This document shows, piece by piece, positions 45,513 to 53,240 of a stretch of DNA of 64,000 nucleotides. The DNA is taken from the NCBI GenBank assembly GCA_015063305.1, contig SVUJ01000011.1, forward strand, positions 1-64,000. Direction: 5' to 3'. Origin of the DNA: Oscillospiraceae bacterium (lineage in GTDB: Bacteria; Bacillota; Clostridia; Oscillospirales; CAG-272). Within the stretch, counting starts at the first letter, position 1. Each line of letters begins with the position of its first letter. The notes under the pieces were generated by a model. The model saw only the letters and a list, made by a program, of their open reading frames with translations, did not search any database and had not been told where the DNA came from. Position numbers and translations under genes: made by a program.

Positions 45513-45577
45513 TGGGGCACTCGTCGCTTCGAGGCTTGCTCCGCAAGCGAAGCGACGCGGAATTAGGTTCGCATTCG
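45513..45577. repeat. Partial tRNA-Gln-like repeat
   Basis: TGGGGCACTCG (45513-45523), the GTCGCTTC/GAAGCGAC hairpin and TAGGTTCGCATTCG (45564-45577). No 3' acceptor-like piece follows. Nearly identical to 44603-44667. Confidence 0.55.
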
Positions 45578-45683
45578 AGCCGTGCGATCTCGTAGAATGT
45601 GCAAATCCCCGCCGTATAAAACCCATAATCCCAAGGTGCGAAATTTGTCGAACGAAACTTAATTTTTTTCGACAAAATTCCCC

Positions 45684-45712
45684 TTGACCATACACTCCTT
45701 AAATTGTAAAAT
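45684..45712 (+). promoter_or_regulatory. Promoter of the large secreted-protein gene
   Basis: TTGACC (45684-45689), 17 bp, TAAAAT (45707-45712). It differs in sequence from the recurrent cassette promoters. Confidence 0.65.
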
Positions 45713-45774
45713 GTCGGTAAATAATGTTAATTTTGGTTGGAATTAGCATTAAATACTTTTTTTCAGGAGGACGT

Positions 45775-48618
45775 ATGAAAAAAACATTATCAATCGTACT
45801 GCTCATCAGTATGCTGCTTGGCAGCTTTGCCTTGTATGCCACAGGCAAGAGCGTGTATGACAACGAAAACACCGACATAACCTCTCAGACAAGCCTTCCC
45901 TACACCGCGAACGGCGCGGAAGGAAACGTTCCTTACATAGGCACAAACGGCAACTGGTTTGTAGGCGATGAGGACACAGGCGTTAAGGCTCAGGGCGAGA
46001 ACGGCATAACTCCCCACATCGGCGAAAACGACAACTGGTGGATCGGTGGGACCGATACAGGCGTTAAGGCAACCAACGTTCTTGTTGTCGATTACGGCAG
46101 CATCGAATTCGTTGACGCCATCACGCTCTTTGAAACCACCGAACCCTTCAAGCCCACAGGACAGATCAAGTATGATCTTGTTGATCCCTTGACAGGCGTT
46201 GCTTCCAAGGAGTGCACTTACACCTTGACCGAGGCAGACGTTATCACATCTCTTGAGGGCGAGATCAGAGCGGGAATCAATACCGTATCGGTCAAGCTCT
46301 TCGGCATAACCACAGATGCAAAGGTCAAGGTAAACACGTACCGACTTCGCGACAGCGTTTACTACGTAAACAAGCCCGTTAGCTACACACTCATAAAGAG
46401 AAGCTTTGACGGTGTTGTAAGCGAGGTCACTCCGAGCGCTGATATGATAAAGTCCACTACCTACGTAGCGGGCAAGCTTGGAGATTTCACGGTTACCGTT
46501 GAGACCGAATCGGGCGCTATCGGGGTATGTAACGCGACCGCGATCTACTACGAGGACTTTAACAGAGCCGACACCCAGCTCTCCGAGATGGGTACGCTCT
46601 TTGCCGACCTTGGATATAAGCTCCCCGTAATGACCGATCCCACCGACGCGACCCCCAACGGCGTTTACCCCGGAACGGGAATCGCGGCAGACTCTTCCGT
46701 TCTTATGCAGGGAATGGCAACGAAGCCTAACCTTCTCAGAGCAACTATCAGCAACGGCAGACTTTACTGCATAAACACAAACGGCAGCACAGGTGTTTCC
46801 TCGTGGCAGTCTACCTTCCAGATACTCCCCGAGGGCGCGATCGACGCTTACGCAACGGTCGATCCCACAACAGGCAAGAAGGGATATAACTACACCGTTC
46901 AGTACGACCTTCAGATACAGGCATCCGACAAGGGAAATACTACCGACGGCGTTTACGTAAAGCTTCACGGCGCGGCAAATGCCAGCGCATCTCTGCGCGT
47001 AAGACACTATGCAGTCATTAATAACAGCTACGGTATCTGCCACGAGTATCTCGGTTCTGACGGCGCATATAAGACCGTTCATCCCAACGGCGCGTTTATA
47101 AAGAACGAAACTCTCGTGTCCAAGCTCTTCCCCCAGGGTCAGCCTACAGAGAATAACCCCTACACGGCTTACCGTATGTGGTCAAACGTGACCGTAAGAC
47201 TTGTAGTTACACCCACAGGCTACGATATATATATGAAGTCCGAGCAGGTTGACGAGTTCCAGCTCATAAGCCAGACAAACTGGACAGGCGCTCCCGGAAA
47301 CCTTACCACCTATCAGGACATCATGAACAGCGCGAACGCCATCCTTGTTGGCACTATATCAAATTCCGCTTGTTATATTGACAATATCGCTATCTGGGGC
47401 AACAACGGTGAAATGCCCGAAAACAACGATATGTATATGGACGGTGTTTACCTTGTAAACGATTCCGACTTCGTTGCCGACATCGTCCTTGGCGAGAACG
47501 CAAGCAACGCGGCAGGATACGCAAAGGATCTCCTTACAAACGCCATCAAGAACATAATGGAATACGACGAGATAAGCTACGCTAACACAAGTGCGGGCTA
47601 TGAGATCTTGATCGGCAATACAGGCAGATCCGAAAGCAACGAGGTACTTTCCGAGCTTGGCGATGATGAATATGCGATCAGGACTATTGGTAAGAAGATA
47701 GTTATCGCGGCAAAGGACGACGCATTTTTGTGCGAGGCGGTTGAAGAATTTTTGACGACCCTGAGCGGCGAAAACGTTGAAAAGGACGGTGAAACGCTTC
47801 TCCTTAAAGCCGAGCTTGATATCAAGAAGAGCGGCGACACGACCTCAAATTATTATAAGATAATCAAAAACGCGGCTCTTGGCGCGACGATAGAAAATTA
47901 CGCATCCTTCACGAACACACAGTACGACGCGAACAACAAGTCTACCGTTCCCTACAGAACTCAGGGCGGCTGCTTTGACGGCACGTATTACTATCAGGCG
48001 CTCATCGCAAGCGATGATACCTACGGTATGATAGTAAGATACAACGTAAACACAGGCGGGGTTATCTATAGCGCGGTCTACGAGGGACTTGGACATCTGA
48101 ACGATATGACGCTCAACACCAAAACGAACAAGCTTATCGTTGCAAACGACACAAGCGGTGTTCACGTATTCAATCCCGAAACTCTCGTGCTTGAACAGAC
48201 CAAAAATATGACTGGTATAAACTCGGTAAGAATCGCATACGACGCAACGAGAGATAAGTACGTCACCCACGCTTATAATATTTGGGATTCAAGCCTGACC
48301 GCCAAGGAATATTCCTTCAGCTTGAATGCCGATATCGAGGCTGACGGAATTCAGGCGCACGTTCATCAGAGCATAGCTACCGATGAAAACTTTATCTATT
48401 CCCTCGTTCCTGATTGGCCCACAGGTAACGAGCAGTACGTGACCAGAATTGCGGTCTACGACTGGAGTGGCAACTTCGTATCGCTTATAACGGTAAACGT
48501 TCCCGGCTGGAGCGAGCCCGAAAATATAAGCATTGTTGACGGTGAGATCTATATCACGGTATGGCAGAATCCTACCGATACACAGCAGGTTCAGCTCGTA
48601 AAGGTCAATATTCAGTAA
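45775..48618 (+). CDS. Large secreted multidomain protein
   Basis: A 947-residue protein from ATG 45775, with CAGGAGG ahead. A signal peptide (about 1-22) is followed by two short repeats, PYIGTNGNWFVGDEDTGVKA and PHIGENDNWWIGGTDTGVKA (about 56-101). The centre (about 260-540) looks like a beta-sandwich, possibly laminin/concanavalin-like. Residues ~575-680 (GYEILIGNTGRSESNEVL, DEYAIRTIGKKIVIAAKDD) resemble the N-terminal domain of some secreted glycoside hydrolases. The C-terminal ~230 residues look like a beta-propeller. No catalytic residues or cell-wall anchor are recognised. Codon use matches the host, unlike its AT-rich neighbours. Confidence 0.65.
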   Translation: MKKTLSIVLLISMLLGSFALYATGKSVYDNENTDITSQTSLPYTANGAEGNVPYIGTNGNWFVGDEDTGVKAQGENGITPHIGENDNWWIGGTDTGVKATNVLVVDYGSIEFVDAITLFETTEPFKPTGQIKYDLVDPLTGVASKECTYTLTEADVITSLEGEIRAGINTVSVKLFGITTDAKVKVNTYRLRDSVYYVNKPVSYTLIKRSFDGVVSEVTPSADMIKSTTYVAGKLGDFTVTVETESGAIGVCNATAIYYEDFNRADTQLSEMGTLFADLGYKLPVMTDPTDATPNGVYPGTGIAADSSVLMQGMATKPNLLRATISNGRLYCINTNGSTGVSSWQSTFQILPEGAIDAYATVDPTTGKKGYNYTVQYDLQIQASDKGNTTDGVYVKLHGAANASASLRVRHYAVINNSYGICHEYLGSDGAYKTVHPNGAFIKNETLVSKLFPQGQPTENNPYTAYRMWSNVTVRLVVTPTGYDIYMKSEQVDEFQLISQTNWTGAPGNLTTYQDIMNSANAILVGTISNSACYIDNIAIWGNNGEMPENNDMYMDGVYLVNDSDFVADIVLGENASNAAGYAKDLLTNAIKNIMEYDEISYANTSAGYEILIGNTGRSESNEVLSELGDDEYAIRTIGKKIVIAAKDDAFLCEAVEEFLTTLSGENVEKDGETLLLKAELDIKKSGDTTSNYYKIIKNAALGATIENYASFTNTQYDANNKSTVPYRTQGGCFDGTYYYQALIASDDTYGMIVRYNVNTGGVIYSAVYEGLGHLNDMTLNTKTNKLIVANDTSGVHVFNPETLVLEQTKNMTGINSVRIAYDATRDKYVTHAYNIWDSSLTAKEYSFSLNADIEADGIQAHVHQSIATDENFIYSLVPDWPTGNEQYVTRIAVYDWSGNFVSLITVNVPGWSEPENISIVDGEIYITVWQNPTDTQQVQLVKVNIQ

Positions 48619-48650
48619 TTCTGAAATTTGAGCCTGAGGCTCAATTTAAT

Positions 48651-48686
48651 ATGCAAAAAGGACACCCTCGGGTGTCCTTTCTGCAT
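48651..48686 (+). terminator. Recurrent cassette terminator, copy 3
   Basis: ATGCAAAAAGGACACC-CTCG-GGTGTCCTTTCTGCAT. A smaller hairpin, AAATTTGAGCC-TGA-GGCTCAATTT, lies just before it (48625-48647). Confidence 0.88.
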
Positions 48687-48904
48687 ATTCCCCTTTAAAT
48701 ACGTAGGGGCTTGCCAGATGTCCACACAAAAAGCCTTCTCCTGCGGGAGAAGGGGGACCGCTTTAGCGGTGGATGAGGAGTTAGTTTGTGATTAGAACTC
48801 CTCATCCGTCACTCCTTCGTCGTGCCACCTTCTCCCACAGGAGAAGGCTATAAAAATAGAAACTCAACCGCTGTCCTAAAACCGTAGGACGGTGGATTGC
48901 TGCC
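48655..48904. repeat. 250-bp block present twice, copy A
   Basis: Matches 52876-53125 with about three differences over the whole length. It contains the terminator hairpin, CCCCTTTAAATACGTAGGGG, a full family 1 palindromic element (about 48731-48850) and CCGTAGGACGGTGGATTGCTGCC. The near identity implies a recent copy event. Confidence 0.9.
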
Positions 48905-48961
48905 CCTACAACCAAAAACACGATAACCGCACAAATGCGGGAGGATAATATCCCTCCCTAC

Positions 48962-48990
48962 TTGACGTTTTGGAAAATTTATGCTATAAT
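48962..48990 (+). promoter_or_regulatory. Recurrent cassette promoter, copy 3
   Basis: TTGACG (48962-48967), 17 bp, TATAAT (48985-48990), after TATCCCTCCCTAC. Confidence 0.85.
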
Positions 48991-49038
48991 GAGAACAGCG
49001 AATTCAATCAGTCCCTACCTTGGAAAGGCGGTATCAAG

Positions 49039-50109
49039 ATGAAAAAATTATTTTTAGCTTTGTTATGTTTACTTTTGATCATCAGTGTGGTTTCTTGTAA
49101 CGACACTTCAAACACAAACACTCCTGATACTAATGATACTAATAATACTAATGATACAACAAATAGTCAGCCCGATGAAAATACACCCACACAAAAAATC
49201 GATCCATACAAGGTTATAATTGAAAAATACGAGGAGTTACTGACCTGTAAAAAGAATAATACAGCTATTCCCGAAGCAAGCGAAACAGCCTCGTCGGCGA
49301 CAAAAGCTGTGTACGAGCTTGCAAAAAAATGTAGAACTCCTTTGGATATGGGATATGCCAAAAAAGATATTAACGGCGACGGAACCAACGAACTGATTTT
49401 TACGGAAAGTACATTAGACATCGTTGCAATTTTTACCGTAAAAAACGGTAAAGTCGCTCCGTTGATAACCAGAGAAGATATCAACTTTTTGATTTGGCTT
49501 GACGAAAACGGTTTGATCCGAATGAGACAGTTTATTATGGAGGGGCAATATATAACCGCCAGAAAGTATCTTGTTTACGAGATATCCGATGGCAATCTTA
49601 AAGAACGTATTGCGATTGGCTGTGATGCGATGGAGCAAGGAGATTGGCACAAGTTAGAGGGTGATCAAAAAATCTCTGTTTCCAAAGAAGAATGGGATGC
49701 GTTATATTCCCAGTATGATATTTGTCCTCTTGCGTGGGACGAACGTGAGTACACAAAAAATTATGCAGGCTTGACCGTTGCCTCTTTCTTTGAAGCGGCT
49801 ACGCCGGAGGTCACATCCTATATGCTCACCTCGATCATTAAAGACGATCGGGTTGAAATCTCGTCTGTTTCCACCGAAAGTGTTTCTTTTACAATGTTTT
49901 ATAGCAAGTATTCCGAATCGGATTTGATTTTTGAAACGGAAATTACCGCTTCTGCACTTCATAATGATGGAAAATACCTTTTTGATAACGGCACGGTAAA
50001 GGGTAGCATTGAGTTTGGGCGTGACAGTGTATGGGTAAACATTGATGAAAGCACTAATGAGCATATTGATTGCAGATCATATTTATTTGATTATATGCGA
50101 AGTAATTAA
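49039..50109 (+). CDS. Predicted lipoprotein with Asn/Thr/Asp-rich linker
   Basis: A 356-residue protein from ATG 49039 (GGAAAGGCGG upstream). The signal peptide ends at the lipobox VVSC (Cys20). A linker of repeated NDTNNTNDTT-type units (about 24-50) follows. DINGDGTNELIF (about 115-126) is a calcium-loop-like motif common in secreted Firmicute proteins. The rest has no recognised domain. AT-rich codon use. Probably surface-exposed; function unknown. Confidence 0.7.
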   Translation: MKKLFLALLCLLLIISVVSCNDTSNTNTPDTNDTNNTNDTTNSQPDENTPTQKIDPYKVIIEKYEELLTCKKNNTAIPEASETASSATKAVYELAKKCRTPLDMGYAKKDINGDGTNELIFTESTLDIVAIFTVKNGKVAPLITREDINFLIWLDENGLIRMRQFIMEGQYITARKYLVYEISDGNLKERIAIGCDAMEQGDWHKLEGDQKISVSKEEWDALYSQYDICPLAWDEREYTKNYAGLTVASFFEAATPEVTSYMLTSIIKDDRVEISSVSTESVSFTMFYSKYSESDLIFETEITASALHNDGKYLFDNGTVKGSIEFGRDSVWVNIDESTNEHIDCRSYLFDYMRSN

Positions 50110-50138
50110 AACAAAAGAGCATTTATCACAAAACACAT

Positions 50139-50170
50139 CGCAAAGGACACCTTCGGGTGTCCTTTATGCA
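50139..50170 (+). terminator. Recurrent cassette terminator, copy 4
   Basis: CGCAAAGGACACC-TTCG-GGTGTCCTTTATGC, followed by the partial tRNA-like repeat. Confidence 0.85.
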
Positions 50171-50175
50171 TTGGC

Positions 50176-50364
50176 TGGGCCACTCGTGTGCCGAGCATAG
50201 CTCCGCGTGTCCGAGATCCTTCGTGACGCCGCCCCATTGTCATTCTCACCTCCCATCGTGTCATCCTCGAGCGAAGCGAAGGATCTCGATGGGAAACGTA
50301 TTAAGATATCGGGGCGGCTTGCTCGAGGATGACAGACGGACACGCAAATTTAGGTTCGCATTCG
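50176..50364. repeat. Partial tRNA-Gln-like repeat with an embedded family 2 element
   Basis: TGGGCCACTCG (50176-50186), then GCGTGTCCG, a family 2 palindrome (about 50214-50336; GCCGCCCC ... GGGGCGGC with TCCTCGAGCGAAGCG), then CGGACACGC and TAGGTTCGCATTCG (50351-50364). This is the same order as at 42962-43153. Confidence 0.55.
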
Positions 50365-50560
50365 AGCCGTGCGATCTCGTAGGGGCGACTCACGAATCGC
50401 CCGGTCGGCAGTGCCGACAGCCAAAGATCGGGGTAGTTCGATTTATTCGTTTATTCCCGCCCGATGGTGAGCTTTTGTTTATTTTGCGGACGATTCGTGA
50501 ATCGCCCCTACAACCAAAAACACGAGAACCGCACAAATGCGGGGGGATAATATCCCTCCC
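50365..50560. other. Gene-free repeat-rich spacer
   Basis: Contains an inverted pair, GTAGGGGCGACTCACGAATCG (50381-) and CGATTCACGAA-type sequence ending GCCCCTACAA near 50515, plus GGTCGGCAGTGCCGAC. No gene is seen. Confidence 0.5.
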
Positions 50561-50563
50561 TAC

Positions 50564-50592
50564 TTTACATTTCGCAGATTTTATGCTATACT
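50564..50592 (+). promoter_or_regulatory. Recurrent cassette promoter, copy 4
   Basis: TTTACA (50564-50569), 17 bp, TATACT (50587-50592), after TATCCCTCCCTAC. Confidence 0.82.
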
Positions 50593-50615
50593 AATAGGGG
50601 AAAGGCGGTGAGATC

Positions 50616-51212
50616 GTGTCAAAAAAACAAATACTAACAAATGTTGAAATAGAAAAGGACATAGTTAATGCGCTAAAAAATCCGCCCGGTCAGTCGGAAG
50701 ATTCCTACCAAAAGCTACAGACTCCCAAATTTATAATTATATGCGTATTGATAGCTATAGATATAGCACTTGCTTTTCCAATATTCTTGCTTTGGAAAAC
50801 GCCCACCTTGGTCTTATTTTCGCTTTTAATTTCTTTGATCGTCTTTTTTATTTCTTGGGGTGTATTTTCAATATTTTGTCGTATCCGCCGTAGATGTCAG
50901 ATCAAAAGAGTGTCGATCAGTGATTACGATATAACCACAGAGGTGGTGCATAGTATCTTTGAAGAGCATTATACGGCGCGAAGAGGAAGATATTATACCG
51001 CACAGATAGATAATTACGGCATACGTTTTGAAAATCAAAAGGAATGGCGTATCCCACCGAGAAATTATCTCTGGAGCGAATTTCTTCGTATGTACGACTC
51101 GCAAATTTACGCCGCAACGCACCGCGAAGATACCGTTGTTGTTGTGACTGATAAACGTACAGGCGAGATCGTTATGGCATACCATACTGACATTTTTGAA
51201 TACGTAAATTAA
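50616..51212 (+). CDS. Hypothetical membrane protein, two helices and a soluble tail
   Basis: A 198-residue protein. A polar N-terminus (about 1-35) leads to hydrophobic segments at about 36-57 and 62-85, then a basic stretch (CRIRRRCQIKR) and a soluble C-terminal domain of ~100 residues. This topology would put the tail in the cytoplasm. No family recognised. Start is GTG at 50616 with AAAGGCGG in front. AT-rich, with its own promoter and terminator. Confidence 0.65.
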   Translation: MSKKQILTNVEIEKDIVNALKNPPGQSEDSYQKLQTPKFIIICVLIAIDIALAFPIFLLWKTPTLVLFSLLISLIVFFISWGVFSIFCRIRRRCQIKRVSISDYDITTEVVHSIFEEHYTARRGRYYTAQIDNYGIRFENQKEWRIPPRNYLWSEFLRMYDSQIYAATHREDTVVVVTDKRTGEIVMAYHTDIFEYVN

Positions 51213-51222
51213 TTTTATACAA

Positions 51223-51257
51223 AAAAGGACGAAGAAGCTTCCCTTCTTCGTCCTTTT
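51223..51257. terminator. Bidirectional terminator
   Basis: AAAAGGACGAAGAAG pairs with CTTCTTCGTCCTTTT. It lies between two convergent genes. Confidence 0.9.
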
Positions 51258-51276
51258 GCTATTGGCTTTTTAATTT

Positions 51277-52050
51277 TTACCGTGTAACGTACGCCATATT
51301 CAGACAGGGGAGCTGCCATTCGTTATACTCGGCATCATACGTGATACAATCACCCGCGCCCTCTCCGTAAACCGTGACGACGTCACCCGCAAGCAGCTTC
51401 TGCTTGTCTTCCAAAAGACAGTCGCGCAAGACGAGCCTGTATTCCGAGCCGTCCTCGGCCTCACACAGATAACAGGTATAATCCTTTTCGTTATAATAAG
51501 TATCCATATAGGTCACTCTTTGCACGATCTTCAGCTTCATACTGATAAACCTATCCTCGTACCCGTCGGCAGCGCGGCAGAACTGCTCGACCGAAACAGC
51601 CTCACATCGCGTAACGTATTCCTCGCGGGTCAAGGAGTCATTTACGGGCGTATCCCAGATATCACTGACGCGCGAAATAATGTTGCCAATACCGAACATC
51701 GAGATTATGAGATACACCATCGCAATGGCGACAAAAAGTATCTTCTGCCATTTCTTGTGCGGACTGGTGACAAGCAAAGCAATTCCGGCAATCGGAAAAA
51801 CGAACACCATTATGGCGATAAACCACCACGAGTGATACCATTGAATGAAAGTAACTCTTCCCGAACCGCTACGGCTCGGCTTTCTTTTCTTCACCGCTGG
51901 GCGGTTTCCTGCGCGCATATTCTCGGGACATATCTTGCCGCACAACGGACAGGCATCGGACGCAAAAAAGCAATCACAGTCGGGGCATTTATTCAAATCG
52001 GGGCGATCGAGCTCCTGATCATCTGCAAACGAGCCGAGCATTCTTCCCAT
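51277..52050 (-). CDS. Zinc-ribbon membrane protein with an OB-fold-like tail
   Basis: A 257-residue protein. The N-terminal CPDCDCFFASDACPLCGKIC (about 18-37) is a double CxxC zinc ribbon. A basic segment (KKRKPSRSGS) follows, then membrane helices at about 74-92 and 98-117. The C-terminal ~120 residues look like a small beta-barrel (VQRVTYMDTYYNEKDYTCY, ... GDVVTVYGEGAGDC). It is the only minus-strand gene among the cassette genes and lacks the recurrent promoter. AAAGGATGG precedes the ATG. Function unknown. Confidence 0.65.
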   Translation of the reverse strand: MGRMLGSFADDQELDRPDLNKCPDCDCFFASDACPLCGKICPENMRAGNRPAVKKRKPSRSGSGRVTFIQWYHSWWFIAIMVFVFPIAGIALLVTSPHKKWQKILFVAIAMVYLIISMFGIGNIISRVSDIWDTPVNDSLTREEYVTRCEAVSVEQFCRAADGYEDRFISMKLKIVQRVTYMDTYYNEKDYTCYLCEAEDGSEYRLVLRDCLLEDKQKLLAGDVVTVYGEGAGDCITYDAEYNEWQLPCLNMAYVTR

Positions 52051-52207
52051 ATCAGTACCATCCTTTCTTCCTTGAAGATCAGGCTTATTATACCATAAGA
52101 CACCCCGCGTGTCAACCGTGTCTTCGGCATTGACGAGTGCCTCGCCTTACGCCAAACGGGCAGAGGACGTCTTTCCCTACAATTCGGGAGAATAATCCTT
52201 GCCCTAC

Positions 52208-52236
52208 TTTACATTTGGGCAAATGTGTGCTATAAT
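52208..52236 (+). promoter_or_regulatory. Recurrent cassette promoter, copy 5
   Basis: TTTACA (52208-52213), 17 bp, TATAAT (52231-52236), after CTTGCCCTAC. Confidence 0.85.
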
Positions 52237-52267
52237 ATTGACATCACAGAATGAAAGGACAAAAATT

Positions 52268-52825
52268 ATGAGCAAAACATTATCAAATATTTTAACAGTT
52301 TTTAAGGTGGCAAAAGTCATTGCTAAGGTCGCATATATCCTTACGATCATCGGTGCTGTGGGCTGTTTGATCGGAGCCCTTGTCTCTCCCATGCTGTACG
52401 ATTTTATGCCCGAACTTTCCGAAGACCTTGATATATCTTGGCTTTATTCTGCATATATCAGCGGTACTGTTGCTTGTATTGGCGCGACTGTTCTTCTGAT
52501 TTTATCAGAGAAGTATTTTAAAAACGTCCTTAACGCGGGAACTCCGTTCACGTTTGAAGGTGCGAAGGAGTGCTTCCGTCTGGGTATAGCTTCACTTATA
52601 ATTTCGGTTGCAGTTTCAATTATATCGGGAATCGCCGTTGGCGTGGCTCTTCTGCTTTCAGGTATCGAATCCTTAGACTCGGATTTCAGCATGTCTGTTT
52701 CACTTTCATCGGGACTCTTTTACATCTTCCTCTCTATGATCTTTAAATACGGCGCTGAGCTGCAAAAGGATGCGGACGATAAAGCGGCGCAAGACGAGCA
52801 GGAATTCCAGATCGAAAACCTGTAA
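52268..52825 (+). CDS. DUF2975-like four-helix membrane protein
   Basis: A 185-residue protein from ATG 52268 (GAAAGGAC upstream). Hydrophobic segments lie at about 18-40, 60-80, 105-130 and 145-160. The arrangement and the loop NAGTPFTFEGAKECFRLGI (about 94-112) resemble DUF2975 proteins, which are often coded with small Xre-type regulators; none is adjacent here. The C-terminus is acidic. Family assignment is tentative. Confidence 0.6.
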   Translation: MSKTLSNILTVFKVAKVIAKVAYILTIIGAVGCLIGALVSPMLYDFMPELSEDLDISWLYSAYISGTVACIGATVLLILSEKYFKNVLNAGTPFTFEGAKECFRLGIASLIISVAVSIISGIAVGVALLLSGIESLDSDFSMSVSLSSGLFYIFLSMIFKYGAELQKDADDKAAQDEQEFQIENL

Positions 52826-52873
52826 GCTGTTATTTACTGACTTTAGAGAGATCTGTTTCATTTACCAATCATA

Positions 52874-52908
52874 CCGCAAAGGACACCCTCGGGTGTCCTT
52901 TCTGCATA
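52874..52908 (+). terminator. Recurrent cassette terminator, copy 5
   Basis: CGCAAAGGACACC-CTCG-GGTGTCCTTTCTGC; the start of the second 250-bp repeat copy. Confidence 0.88.
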
Positions 52909-53125
52909 TTCCCCTTTAAATACGTAGGGGCTCGCCAGATGTCCACACAAAAAGCCTTCTCCTGCGGGAGAAGGGGGACCGCTTTAGCGGTGGATGAGGA
53001 GTTAGTCTGTGATTAGAACTCCTCATCCGTCACTCCTTTGTCGTGCCACCTTCTCCCACAGGAGAAGGCTATAAAAATAGAAACTCAACCGCTGTCCTAA
53101 AACCGTAGGACGGTGGATTGCTGCC
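52876..53125. repeat. 250-bp block present twice, copy B
   Basis: Matches 48655-48904 with about three differences (for example TTGCC/CTCGCC, TAGTTTG/TAGTCTG). Contains a complete family 1 element (about 52952-53071). Confidence 0.9.
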
Positions 53126-53179
53126 GCCGAAATGTGGAGCGACCACCCGAGTCCTTAGAAGAATAATTCCTTCCCCTAC

Positions 53180-53208
53180 TTTACATTTTTACAAAAATAT
53201 GCTATAAT
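53180..53208 (+). promoter_or_regulatory. Recurrent cassette promoter, copy 6
   Basis: TTTACA (53180-53185), 17 bp, TATAAT (53203-53208), after TTCCCCTAC. Confidence 0.85.
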
Positions 53209-53240
53209 ATTATCAGCAACATTTCAAAAGGAGATTTACT

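Noticed and set aside
42848-53200. Prophage or integrative element in tRNA-Gln
   Set aside because: The tRNA border and partial 3'-end copies suggest it, but no integrase, relaxase, replication or structural phage gene is visible in the interval.
42924-53208. Integron with attC sites
   Set aside because: Cassette-like order is present, but there is no integrase gene, each gene has its own promoter, and the spacers do not show the R''/L''-L'/R' attC layout.
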